NCBI GenBank assembly: GCA_002914805.1
Contig: JXTB01000020.1
Coordinates: 687,845 to 751,844, forward strand
Direction of reading: 5' to 3'
DNA from: Parasponia andersonii
Taxonomy: Eukaryota; Streptophyta; Magnoliopsida; Rosales; Cannabaceae
DNA: 64,000 bases
This document shows positions 12,347-24,481 of the stretch, piece by piece; positions within the stretch are counted from its first letter, which is position 1; each line of letters opens with the position of its first letter. The position numbers were made by a program, and so were the translations under genes. The notes under the pieces are model-generated. The model did no database searches and was not told the origin of the DNA. It worked only from the letters and a program-made list of their open reading frames with translations.

Positions 12347-13278
12347 TGTAATAACCCAACTTTTATTTAAGGCGACATTTACCTACGTTCATAACTTTTT
12401 TATTTTTTAACCAAAACTTGGATTATGAAAATTCATGACAATTTCTTTTATATCAACTTCTCAAGATAATTCACTAATTATTCCAAATATCATACTTAAG
12501 AAATTTAGACAAACCATTGAAAACAACCTTTTTTATTCTGAATTCTAAAAAATACGCAACTAAAAAGGGCTTCCAGGTGAAGAGGGGGGTCACAAAGCAG
12601 ACCTCTTAAGTCCCAAGCTCTCCTTTGACGCGTTTAAGCCTTTTTGAAAAATCCTTTTTAGCCTTACATTTATTCAAATTAAGATATTAGATGCTTAAAA
12701 AAATATTTATTTAAGAATGTTTAATTACTGAAAATATGCGTCAAAATAGTATATGGTATTCTATAAAGAGATATTTAAAATTAATATTTCATATTTAAAT
12801 ATATCGTCTCGATATTAACTTAAGGAAACATAAGACTTAATCTTATATATTTAAGTAAACTATCTTGTCTAAAATCAAGAAAACATATATGGAATTTATT
12901 GTGAAGGTATCCTGAAGCCCATGTCTCGCATCCATCCCCACCTCGATTGTAGTCAACCTATTAATCAAAATAAAGGTTGCTTACTTTTGATACCTACAAC
13001 GTGAACATTTATACTATGTGAGATTTCACTCAGTAAGTACAATTTAACTCAGAAAACATTTCATACCAATAGCATTTATTGTCGTTCAATTTTAATTTTT
13101 GTGTTTTTATGTTATCTTGTAACTTATGTTTTATGAAGTAATCTTTTATCACATATTTTATCTTAAAATCTTTTATCTTTCTTACGGGCCCTTGTGTACG
13201 TACCGAGTGCGCACTTACCGACTAGGAATTAGAGGAGCGACCCTTCTGAAATACCAACGGTCAAAAACTTAACATTTT
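12347..13278 (-). repeat. LTR (part) of the minus-strand gypsy element
   Basis: It begins tgtaataacccaac next to the minus-strand primer site. It carries the GC-richer block near 13185-13260 that is typical of the regulatory part of gypsy LTRs. Its far end is not fixed. The plus-strand gypsy element starts at 13279, and the LTR may resume after 19554. Confidence 0.6.
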
Positions 13279-15515
13279 TGATGAAACCTAGTAATAGGTT
13301 AATACGTTAGTTTTTTTATAAAAAAAAAAAAAAAAGAAGAAGGAAGTGATCTGATTAATAAAAACTAAAAAAAAAAGAGAGAAAAATGTTGAGATGATGA
13401 GGGTTTTTTTTAAAAAAAAAAAAAAAAACCCTAAGCCAAAAACCTATATATATTATGCTCTCTCATGAAAATACAATTAAACCTTCTCCTAAATTTTTTT
13501 ACCTATCTTTCTCTCATAGTTCCTTAGAGTATTTGTGATTTCAAGAGCTTTTGCTTAGTTTTCTTTAATTTTCAAGAAGAAGGTAAATATTTTAAAACAC
13601 TCTTTTCTTTGAGTTTATTGTTTTTTCTACTACTATTAGATCAAAATTCAACCTATGATATCTAGGGTTAGAATTTTTTTTATAACCTGAAATTTTAACA
13701 ACTTGTTTATTTATATGTTATATTATATTCTGAAAATTTTTATAATCATAGAGGTTTATTTGTATTCATTATTAAATTTTTTTTATTTATATTGTCCTTA
13801 ACATCAGTGAATCTGACAAACTTAATATTCCCTTTTATTAACGTTCAAAACCCATGTTGTTGATATCTTTTCGACTTCAAATTTTTACTGGACGTTTATC
13901 AATGTGTGTTTAGGTTCTCCAAATAGTTTCACAAGTTTTGGAAATTTTTACAACTAAATATGATTTTTGAAATCTTTATTGTTTTGCTGATTTTAGTACA
14001 GATATGAATCCTGATGTAAAATTTTATGAATTTAAAGTGCTATCTAATGGATATTTTGGAGTCTATTATTTTTATACACATTTTATATTATGTTCAAAAT
14101 ACTTCCATTAAGTTTCAGACCATTTTGTTTAAGAAACAAATCTATAAAATTCTATCATTATACACTGGTTTTCAGTTTAACAGTTTTACTGGGTTACAAT
14201 ATTTGGATTCAAAATTTTGAAAAATGTATTAAATCTTTTTATAAATTCCGATAATTTTTCTGGATCTTTTTTTATATGCCTTAATGAGTTATGCCAATAT
14301 TTAGGATAAACCGAATTATATTGTTGAATCTAAAACTATTTAAGTATGCCTTGGTTGCTGAATATTTACAGATTTGGTTTTGTTATGAAAATTATTATGT
14401 TATGATATTTTTCAAACATATAAAATATGTTTCTTAACAGCAGTGATAGCATGTGTTAATATTTTATATACTGAATGTTTTTTTGGCATAAATAATAAAA
14501 AATAAAGGATAAAGAAGAGACAAGTGGTTTCAATAAGGTTGGTTATGTGGTATTTCACTACAAAGTTTTTCTAAGGACTTGATGTAAGTAAATCTCACCC
14601 TATGTATTTATATGTAAACTTTCATGCTTTTATGTGATGTTATTATGATCATTATGATAGGTTGTTACATGCTATGCTATATTAGTTTGCATATTAATTA
14701 TGACATGAGTATGCACAAATATTGCATAAATTGCACAAGAGATTATGATTTTCAAAGAATGATTTTTCTAAAGCACTATACAACCAGATTTTGTTCAAAG
14801 AAGAATGTTTTTATTTAAGTGTGTGTCAAGTTCTTGAAAGGAGTATGTGCACCTGACCGAAAGACCTACAGTTGTTAAGAACAAATGTTTTAACTGCGAT
14901 GCTAGCCATTGTGGTCTGATAGCTATATGGGATCCGAATAGCTACAAGGTCATATGCTTGTCATGACACTATGTTTATGGCTCATCACTTCTGATAGACT
15001 TGGCATTACACTATGTTGAGCTCAAATACGAAAGATTTATGAAATAGTAACATTTATGATTAAGATGTTTTTCAAAGAAGGAGTTTCATAGTTATGATTC
15101 TTAAAATGCATTATTCATAAAACACGATATTCATTGCATGCATGAGATTTACTTACTGGGCACAAGCTCATCCGATTCTTTTAAAATTTTCAAATGAGCA
15201 ATAGATCTTTGGAGGTTAGCTAGCGGCAGTGGTGGAATCCCTAAATGGCATTAGGACGTTTTTAATCGACTTTAAGTTTTATTTTCTTTTATTTGGCTTT
15301 TGGATTAAAATTAAGTGTTTTTATTTCATAGGTTATTTTGAGTATTAAGTTTTTGTTTCCGATGTTTTAATAAAAGGTGTTTGTTTTAGTTTAAATATTT
15401 GTTTTTATTTAAAAAAAATTATTACCGGTTCTTTTTTCCATTTTACTTTAGAAGATGAATACAAAAATTAAACATTTTCTAGCTTAGGTGCATACCTAAA
15501 TTAGGGGATGTGACA
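13279..15515 (+). repeat. 5' LTR of plus-strand gypsy element
   Basis: It runs TGATGAAACC...GGGGATGTGACA over about 2.2 kb. The start is supported by the same bases at 44282 and the end by the primer site and by 19554. It contains several A/T homopolymer runs near 13318-13430 and a chromovirus-style actgggcacaagctca block near 15157. Confidence 0.85.
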
Positions 15516-15516
15516 G

Positions 15517-15530
15517 TTGGTATCAGAGCA
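15517..15530 (+). other. Primer-binding site, initiator tRNA-Met type
   Basis: ttggtatcagagca lies one base after the LTR end. It matches the complement of the 3' end of plant initiator methionine tRNA, the usual primer of plant gypsy and copia elements. Confidence 0.85.
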
Positions 15531-18034
15531 AAAGTTTAGTCGATTCTGTAGATTTTTTTTTTCAGAAAAAAAAATATAGGGTAAAATTAGGTTATTGCCA
15601 TGGGAAGCCTGCTTTCAGCCAACTGGTAAGTGAAAAAAAAAAAGATGAAATGGAATTATTTATATTTCCATTATATATATAGGATTTTTGTCATACATAT
15701 TTATTATTATTTTTATTTGGAGCTCTAGAACAAGACTTTAGTAAGATTTTTCTTTTTAGAGATGCTACTACAATAAAACATTCCACAAAATGCCTCTATA
15801 GAAGGAGCAGGTAATCAGCCCCAATATCAAGCTAGGAATCGAACTCAAAATGTGCAAATAAATGTGGATAACCTGGAGCAGCTCGTAACAAATTCTGTTA
15901 ACAAAGTTTTACAACACCAACAACAACAACCACATGCACAAGTTGCTCAAGCTCCTCATCCTAGTGGAGTAACACTCCCTGTTTATGAGCAATTCAGAAG
16001 GATGAAACCTTCAAGTTTCCAGAGAGGCACAGACCCACTTATCGTAGAGGGCTGGATCAAAGAATTGGAACACGTCTTTCATTTATTGGCATGCACCGAT
16101 CAACAACATGCTGAGTGTGCTATTTTTATGATAAAAGGCAAGGCAGCACACTGGTGGGAGATGACTGATCGTATCCACAATACTCAAGCCAACCGTATCA
16201 CATGGAATTGTTTCAAATAAATCTTCTTTGAGAAGTACTTTCTATACTCTATGAGACAAGCTAAAGAGATAGTGTTCATCAACTTAGTGCAAGGGTCCAC
16301 GACTATTTCACAATATGAACGTCAATTTGAACAACTATCTCGTTTGCACCACATCTAGTAGACACTGAGAAGCGTAAGGTGAGGAAGTTTGAAATGGGAT
16401 TGAAACTTGACTTAAGGCGCTCGATCAAAGTTCTGAAGTTAACCACCTATGCTGAGGTTTTGGATCGAGCTCATATTTTAGCTAAAGATGATAAGAAGTC
16501 CCATCAATTGGATAGTCAAAAATCAGGCATAAATCACCCTGGAATAGAAACAACCAAAAGAGGAAAGGAAGTTATAGTAGAGGTGACAAATGTGGTAACA
16601 ACAATAAAAAAATGGCGACAACTTGTGAAAAGTGTGGAAAGGCTCACTCAGGCGAATATCGTATGGGTTCTAATTTATGCTTTAAATGTGGGAAGTCAAG
16701 GCACTTTATCAAAGACTACAAGGAGAACCAGACCACTGGTGGCAATAGTGGGCAAAAGAAAGCTCAAGAGCGTATTTATGCTATGACATTTAAAGAGGCT
16801 AATGCTTTGAATGATATTATTTCAGGTAAACTCTACTAACTAGATCTTTTAGTAATAATTATGGTATTGATTTCGTATATTATGTGTTATAGGTATTATG
16901 ACTATTTCTAGTGTTCCTGCTTCTATTTTATTTGATTCGAGAGTTACTCATTCTTTTGTCAACTTATCCTTTGCTGAGAAGTTAGAAGCTACACCAGAAC
17001 CTTTACATAAACGGTTTAGTGTTTCCACATCTTCAGGAGCTATTATAGAATCTTATTGTAAGCTCAAAGGGTGCAAAATCCTAGTTGATGGACGAGAAAT
17101 ATTTGTAGACCTTGTTCTTTTAGACATTCATGATTTTGACATCATATTGGGCATGGATTATTTGAGTGCAAATCACGCAACCATTGATTGTAGTAAAACG
17201 GAAGTGACCTTTCAACTGCCGACTAGACCAAGTTTTTCTTTCCTTGGAGTTAGGAGTGTACTCCGAGTACCTATTATTACTACAATGAAGGCTCAGCACA
17301 TGCTAAACAAAGGTTGTGTTGGTTACCTTGCATCCATATTTGAGGTGCCAAAGAAAGAGATCATAGTAAGCCAAGTACCAGTAGTTCAGGACTTCGTAGA
17401 TGTTTTCCCGAAGATTTGCCTGGTCTACCCCGGATCGTGAGATCGAGTTTATGATAGATTTGGTCCCTGGTACGGTGCCTATTTCTAAGACACCTTATCG
17501 CATGGCTCCAGCTGAATTAAAAGAGCTTAAAGAACAACTTCAAGATCTTTTAGATAAGAAGTTTATCAGATCTAGTCATTCACCATGGGGAGCTCTAGTG
17601 CTTTTTGTTAAGAAGAAAGATGGTTCAATGAGACTGTGTATCGATTACAAGGAATTGAATAAAGTAACAATAAAGAATAAGTATCCGTTGCCTCAGATTG
17701 AAGACTTGTTCGATCCACTACAAGGAACTGGACACTTCTCAAAAATTGATTTAAGATTAGGATATCATCAATTGAAAGTCAAGGAAGATGATGTATCAAA
17801 GACTACTTTCAGAACAAGATACGGGTATTACGAATTTTTGGTCATGCCTTTTGGCCTAACAAAAGGACTTAGAATTTTCAGTTGAAGACATGGTATTTCT
17901 TAAAGTTGTACCAATAAAGGGAGTTATGAGGTTTGGTGTAAAGAGAAAGCTAAGTCCACGTTTCATTAGACCATTTGAGATTTTAGAATGAGATGGGGAC
18001 ATGGCCTATAGATTGGGTTGTTTTCATCTGCATA

Positions 18035-18145
18035 ACTCTATCATTGTGCACTTTTCATCTGCAAATGATAGAGTTTTTTTTTTTTTTTAATCAGATCACT
18101 TCCTTCTTTTTTTTTTTCATATCAATTCCTTCTTCTTCTTTTTCC
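18035..18145. repeat. Inverted piece of LTR start with small hairpin
   Basis: The segment around 18066-18125 reads, in reverse complement, like the start of the same LTR family (compare 13325-13360 and 44340-44390, 'aagtgatctgatt' between A runs). Just before it, aactctatcatt and aatgatagagtt form a 12-bp inverted repeat, and tttcatctgca occurs twice. This marks a local rearrangement next to the 3' LTR. Confidence 0.6.
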
Positions 18146-18149
18146 CCAA

Positions 18150-19554
18150 CTCGTTCTATCATTGTACATTAGTTTTCAGTTTAATAATTTTATTAGGTTA
18201 CAATATTTGGATTCAAAATTATGAAAAATGTACTAAATATTTTTTTTAAATTCCGATAATTTTTTTGGATCTTTGTTTATATGTCTGAATGAGTTATGCA
18301 AAGTTTTATGATAAACCGAATTATATTATTGAATCTAAAATTATTTAAGTATGCCAAGGTTGCTGAATGTTTACAGATTTGGTTTTGTTATGAAAATTAT
18401 TATGTTATTTTAGGTTATGGATATTTTTTCAAACATATAAAATATGTTTCTTAAGAGCAATGATAGCATGTGTTAACATTTTTAATAATGAATGTTTTTT
18501 TTCTTTCTTTTGGCATAAATAATACAAAAAAATAAAGGATAAAGAAAAGGCATGTGGTTTCAACAAGGTTGGTTGTGTGGTATTTCATTACAAAGTTTTT
18601 CTAAAGACTTGAAGTAAGTAAATCTCACCCTATGTGTTTAAATGTAAATTTACATACTATTATGTGATGTTATTATGATCACTATGATATGTTGTTATAT
18701 ATTATTCTATATTAGTTTGCATATTAATTATGACATGAGTATGCACAAGTATTGCATAAATTGCACAAGATATTATGATTTTCAAAGAATGATTTTTCTA
18801 AAGCACTATGCAACCAGATTTTGTTCAAAGAAAAATGTTTTTATTTAGGTGTGTGTCAAATTCTTGAAAGGAGTATGTGCTCCTGACTGAAAGACTTACA
18901 GTCACTATGTTAAGAACAAATGTTTAAACTGCGATGCTAGCCATTGTAGTATGATAGCTATATGGGATCCGAATGGCTATAAAGTTATATGCTTGTCATG
19001 ACACTATGTTTATGGCTCATCACTTCTGATAGACTTGGCATTACACTATATTGAGCTCAAATACGAAAGTTTTATGAAATAGTAACGTTTATGATTAAGA
19101 TGTTTTTCAAAGAAGGGGTTTCATAGTTATGATTCTTAAAATACATTATTCATAAAACAGGATATCCATTACATGTATGAGATTTACTTACTGGGCGTAA
19201 GCTTATCCCATTCTTTTAAAATTTTCAGATGAGCAATAGATTTTTGGAGGTTGGCTGGCGGTAGCGGTGGAATCCTTAAATGACATTAAGACATTTTTAA
19301 TCGACTTTAAGTTTTATTTTCTTGTATTTGGCTTTTAGATTAAAATTAAGTATTTTTATTTCATAGGTTATTTTGAGTATTAAGTTTTTGTTTCCGATGT
19401 TTTAATAAGAGATTGTTTTTTTTTTAGTTTAAATATTTCTTTTTATTTAAAAAAAAATTATTACCGGATCTTTTTTCCATTTTATTTTAGAAGATAAATA
19501 CAAAAATTAAATATTTTCTAGCTTATGTGTATACCTAAATTAGGGGATGTGACA
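18150..19554 (+). repeat. 3' LTR (shorter copy) of plus-strand gypsy element
   Basis: It aligns with the last 1.36 kb of the 5' LTR (14150-15515) from the phrase tctatcattgtacat onward, ending ggggatgtgaca at 19554. Confidence 0.8.
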
Positions 19555-19912
19555 ATTTCTACCATAAATCTCATCATCATCTCCCTTTTATCCTTCACTT
19601 TCACCAAAGCCAACACGTGATACTCCTATCACAATTTTCCTTATTATCAAACCTAAACTATACAACCATCACATACATCCTTCATTCTTCATCATCCATC
19701 ATCTTAGTTTCACAAAACTTTGCCAACATGTTTTCATACACTCTCATATACACTTGCACTTATCTATACATATACACATCTCTACGTACACAAATCTGTG
19801 TATATATGCATATATACATATTTGTATTATTATTATTATTATTACTATATATCATATCCTATAGAGATTTTTGGTCACCGAGCTACTCTTCACAACTTCG
19901 TGCTTAACCTCA
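19555..19912. other. Non-genic stretch with TA/TTA microsatellite
   Basis: C-rich on the plus strand, then tatatgcatatatacat and a (tta)n run near 19800-19855. It may be the continuation of the minus-strand gypsy LTR beyond the inserted plus-strand element, but no second copy is available here to prove it. Confidence 0.35.
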
Positions 19913-20314
19913 TATAATACCATGGGGCCTCACCCAAAAGTGCTAACTTAAAGGTACTTTTTGGCTCATGGACCATCACTTAAATACCCATAATTTTCTC
20001 AGAGTATACCTGATGTAGGACTTAAGGTGTTATAATTTCCCCAATTAAGGGCCTGGTATCTTTACTTGAGGGTCTATATTCAATAGCCTACATATAACCC
20101 CTATGGGCAGGGTCCTCATTCACCATGATTTTGGCCCGTGGCAATCTTCCAAAGCCCACACAGGTATGGAATGGGTCGGCTTTGAATACCAAATATAACA
20201 CCACTGGGCCTTACCCAAAAGTACTAGTTTGAAGGTACTTTTGGGCTCATAGACCACTACTTAAATACGCATGATCTTTCCAGAGCATACCTGATGTGGG
20301 ACTTAGGGCATACA
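19913..20314 (-). mobile_element. TRIM (small LTR element) with terminal repeats and target duplication
   Basis: Two direct repeats of about 121 bp, 19913-20034 and 20194-20314, share tataaYaccaYtggggcc-like starts and a ctgatgtRggacttaRg-like end. Between them is about 160 bp. Next to the right repeat, cggctttgaatacca (20177-20191) is the minus-strand form of an initiator-Met primer site. Next to the left repeat, a purine tract on the minus strand (near 20038-20046) is in the right place. Flanks cctca and cctct fit a five-base target duplication. There is no coding capacity, as in all TRIMs. Confidence 0.75.
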
Positions 20315-21684
20315 CCTCTAGCACACGTTAAAGGTATTTTACTCTCTATAGTGTGTGTATATATATATATATCTGTCTTGTATCTTTGTAACCCAACAAA
20401 TAATTTGTATTACTGCTATAAGTACGATCAATTACTCTACTTCCCTTTTCCCGTAAAGTAATATGTACTGCTGCCTTGAGTGTGATTGGATACTTTGCTC
20501 CCTTTTTTAATTATTGTGCACATTTCTTTAGTGATCTGTGTTATTTTTCTTACAACTGATCACATCGCTTTATTTATATTTCAGTACATTAATTTCAATT
20601 ATTTATTATTATTTCCGATAATATGGCTGGCCTTAATGCCTCATAATTATAACCTCCTCTAATTAACTAAAACTCGTATATAGACAGTTTCACCTTCATC
20701 AGTTTCTTACAATTTACTTTTTTGCACTTTATTTCTGTTGCTAACTTCTAGTTAATGCTATGATCGATTTATTCGCCCTAGTCAACTAGTAATATGTAAT
20801 TCCTTGTATATTTATATATTACATTATTATATTACTTCTAGTCTTCAGTTGACAACATGGTCAGTTTATTCACTCTTGTCAACTTTTAATATTATTTTAC
20901 TTCTGCTTATTCCTATGCACACTAAGTGAGTTATCTTTGCAACTACTAATCTTATCGAGATACATAGGAAGAGTTCTTCTCATTGCGACTGCCTGTCCTA
21001 TTTCGAAACGTGAAAGAATTGTGATGATCCTTTCTGCTGTACATTCTAATAATCTAACCTAATTATCCTCTGCTTTATTTTTATTAAGTACAAGTCACAC
21101 TAATCCAGAGAACAATTATGACCTTGAACATTATGTAAACCACATTTTTACATTTCTATTTGAAATTATTTACATAGAATTTTAAACTCGTGGTTGACAT
21201 TTATATGAAATATAATGAAATTTTTATATTAATTCAAATATGAATCATATTTCTATTTTTTTGATTATATTGTTATGGATATAAAATAGCTACCAATTTA
21301 AACTTATACTCCATTTACTAATCCGTAATGGAATCCGTAATGGAATGAATGGAAAGAGAATAAAAGAAGAATAAGAAACAAGAAGTGGGAAAGGTTAGCA
21401 TTTCTTTTCATGTGCAACTAACAACAAAAAATTAATTTATATATAGATTTTATTAAAAAGAAAAGTAAACTATTAATTGATAATTTATGTTTACTCTCTT
21501 ATGAAAATTGTAGTTTATTGTCCATATATAATAAAAAATTTTAAGGCAATCAAAGTTAGAGTAAAAAAAAATAGTTTAAATACCAAACTAAAAAAGACAA
21601 CTTGACCAAGTTTTTTTAAACTATATTATTCAACAAAAGAGAAAATGAATAGTAAAAATGTCCAAAATAATCACTATACATTGG
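20315..21684. other. Intergenic, nothing recognised
   Basis: AT-rich unique-looking sequence with a short (ta)n run near 20357-20372. I see no exon-like frame, no splice-flanked coding blocks and no terminal repeats. Confidence 0.5.
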
Positions 21685-21856
21685 CTAGGTCAAAGCTACC
21701 CATGAAAGATGATGGCATGTAAAAGTTAAAGACATATATATATTGGTAAAAAATTCAACTATCACATTAATCGGTCAAAGCATCCCCATGAAAGAAGATG
21801 GCATGGAAAAGTTAAAGACATGTATATACTAGTAAAAACCTCAACTATCACATAAA
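21685..21856 (+). repeat. Two-copy tandem repeat, about 84 bp
   Basis: Two adjacent copies share 'ggtcaaagc', 'atggcatg', 'aaaagttaaagacat' and 'caactatcacat', the first at about 21685-21768 and the second at 21769-21856. They differ at perhaps one base in six. Confidence 0.75.
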
Positions 21857-22100
21857 TGGAGTTCTAACTGTCATAAAATAGCTTAGAGAAGTTCTTTGAT
21901 TCAAGAGAGTCTAGCATGGCCATCAATCTGAATTAACTTAGGTTCTCACCACGCCATGAGGACAAAACGGCATGGTCTTCATTTCAAATACACCTAGTTT
22001 TTGGGTCTTACAAATGTAATTCAAAGCTTTAGGATTCGTTTTTCAGACAGAATTAGACTGATTGGACTATTGCTTAAGACTAAATTGTATTAGTAGTATG

Positions 22101-22616
22101 GATAAATGACCTTCTTGGCCCTTAAACTATGAGAAAAATCTTACTTTGATCCTTAAATTTTAAATTGCATCATTTGGTTCTTAAACTATTAAAAAAGTTT
22201 CATTTTAGTCCTTTTAGTTGTATATTTCATTTTATTCTTTAAAAAATGAACATATACGATGTATTTGCTATAGTGTTGTACTTCTTTCATATCCAGAAGT
22301 ATAAACCAATACTATAAAAAGATTAGAACATGAACTAAATCAATTTAAAAATGATTAGTTGAACTAAAATTAGTTACACATTGGACAATAATATAATATA
22401 GAACTGTCTAAAATAAAATATTTTGTTAAAATCACTAATATAGGATGACAAATGCAACTTATGTGCTCATTCTGATAAATTTCACACAAAATGTATAGCA
22501 AAAAGGACTAAAATAAAATATTTTTAATAATTTAAGGACCAATACGACACAATTTAAAATTTAAGAACGAAAGTGAGATATTCTCCTTAGTTCAAGGATT
22601 AATAGGGCCATTTGTC
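22101..22616. mobile_element. Non-autonomous DNA element with long terminal inverted repeats
   Basis: The left end, starting gataaatgaccttcttggcc, is matched in reverse complement by the right end, starting gacaaatggccct. The similarity runs about 115 bases inward, through ccttaaattttaaattg and ttttagtccttttt. The middle has no coding frame. Length and long TIRs resemble non-autonomous Mutator-like or foldback elements. Flanks share only tagtat, so no clean nine-base target duplication is visible. Confidence 0.7.
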
Positions 22617-22986
22617 TTAGTATTGTAACTTGTTCAATGAATGTGAAAACTAAAAGATGGGACTAAATAAAATATGATCAAAAAATATAAGTGGGATTCT
22701 CATCAGTTGGGGAATAGAATAGTAAAATAGACAAAAAAATATGATATGAGACCCGTATTATTTGGAAATCTATGGTAAATAAAGTATATAAAAATAATAT
22801 AGATCCAAATAAGATATGATAAAAGCTTGAACCTAAACCAAGCTATAAACCATAGTACTAAATTATTCTTCACTTTGCTTGCACCAAATATTAGGTGAGA
22901 CTAAATAGTCCTATGTTAGTACCACCCCTATCTCTTGTGTATCTCACCAAATGCCCCATTAATGTATCCATTTTGGATGACAAAAG
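22617..22986. other. Intergenic, nothing recognised
   Basis: Short AT-rich stretch between the TIR element and the solo LTR, without coding signal. Confidence 0.5.
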
Positions 22987-24481
22987 TGTTGGAATAATGT
23001 TTTAAAAAGCAATGCATTAGTTTGACATTCTAAACAATGTTTATTAAATTATATTTTATCTATTTATTGTTAACAAATTCTATGTTATGATTTTCTATTC
23101 ATAGATGTCTTGTTGATATGTATATGATGTCTAAGTTTATCTTACGCAAACATCTAAAAGATTCTATAACAAATAACGAGTAATAAAGAACTATTGTATG
23201 ATGAGTTCATATATGGGAGGTAATATATTCCTTATTTTATTATGTCTAAATTAAATTTTTCATATTTCGCATATTAAAAATGGAATACTTTACTATGATA
23301 TAGAATAAAGTATTATCTATTTCAGTGTGAATGATGAAGTCTTCAATTATTGAAGTAAGGCTTCGGATAGAAATACTATACTAGTGCATTATAAGAAAGC
23401 TATAAGCTCATCGAATAAGATCGAGTGAAATAAAATTTAAGGTTAAGTATCGTAACTTAGTATTTTAATTTCACTAATCTAGTGTTATCGCACAGATACC
23501 TTAATACTAGTAATTAATGAATTTACTAAAGAACTATTTTTTATCTATTATTCGAACTCTGGTATTTGGAAAATAAGATTTATGAAATATATAGAATATT
23601 ATTCATGATGGATACTATGCATATAATATCACTTTGAGTTGTTCAAGTACTTGGATAATATAAACAGGACCCCGTATTCACTATATGAATTTGACTATAT
23701 TAGTATAAGCCTATACGAATACCATAGTCAACTATCATCTATTAGATGAAAAATAGCAACTCAAAAGTAAATATCTACTAGTAGAATAATACAATAATTT
23801 CACTCTGCTAGTATGGTATTGCATTGAGAGTATATTTACAGGTATTACATGATAAGTGGATCAAGCTAATTATTTATTAGTATGATTCACATAATATAAG
23901 TATTTAGTCTAAGAGTTCAATATTTGGACTATAGTGGTATGTCTCAATATTAATAGAGAAGACACAATCATAATTATGAGTTAAATATGATTATAGGTAT
24001 CTAATCCACTAAAGCTTGGACTAACTGGATCATTTTGGTTCTATGTCTAGCTCGTTATAGCCTAATACTTATTTGATGGTCATTTGTGCCAACTAAGCCC
24101 AATAAGATTGATTACTCTTCTTCCGTAGTTAAGAAAAAGTCCTCTAGCAACCTTAAATCCCTAAGAGAGAGAGAGAGAAAGTACATTCTTATTCATCTAC
24201 ATATCTCTCTTTTAGGAATAAAACAAATAACCATACACCGGATCAATAAAACGGCTTTTGAGAATAGACAAGAAGACAAGCAAGTTGTAAGGTGATTCTA
24301 AGTAATGCTTTGATCTAGATATATGAGTTAATTTATATTAGATTATGATCCTAAAATTGTTTTGTAAAAAAAAAATTTAAACAATCAATTTCGCTACATT
24401 ATTCATTTTTACAAAATTATAGTATTCTTGAAATCACTTTGTGATAATCTTTTTCCAGATTTAATCCAAACTGTACTAGCA
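22987..24481 (+). mobile_element. Solo LTR, copia-type family 2
   Basis: It begins tgttggaataatg and ends tgtactagca. It aligns along its length with 61973-63614, which is followed by a primer site and so is certainly an LTR, and in reverse with 45739-46604. No internal region follows at either side. The flanks aaaag and gaatg match poorly, so any target duplication has decayed. It is an old solo LTR. Confidence 0.75.

Larger units (their letters stand above)
13279..19554 (+). mobile_element. Plus-strand Ty3/gypsy (chromovirus) element, broken
   Basis: The 5' LTR runs 13279-15515. The primer site for initiator tRNA-Met (ttggtatcagagca) is at 15517-15530. A gag region follows (about 15852-16830, with CEKCGKAHSGEYRMG and CFKCGKSRHF zinc-knuckle blocks), then protease (about 16898-17240) and part of reverse transcriptase (about 17400-17885, with [10 protein letters not shown] and [12 protein letters not shown]). 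A short piece resembling the end of integrase (about 17890-18020) and a shorter 3' LTR (to 19554) close it. The flanks atttt and attt-c fit a five-base target duplication with one difference. Facing LTR parts differ by roughly 8-9 percent by eye. It is a fossil with about five or more breaks. Confidence 0.8.

Noticed and set aside
19617-19917. Tyr/Leu-rich open frames of 96 and 65 codons
   Set aside because: They translate a TA/TTA microsatellite and have no domain.
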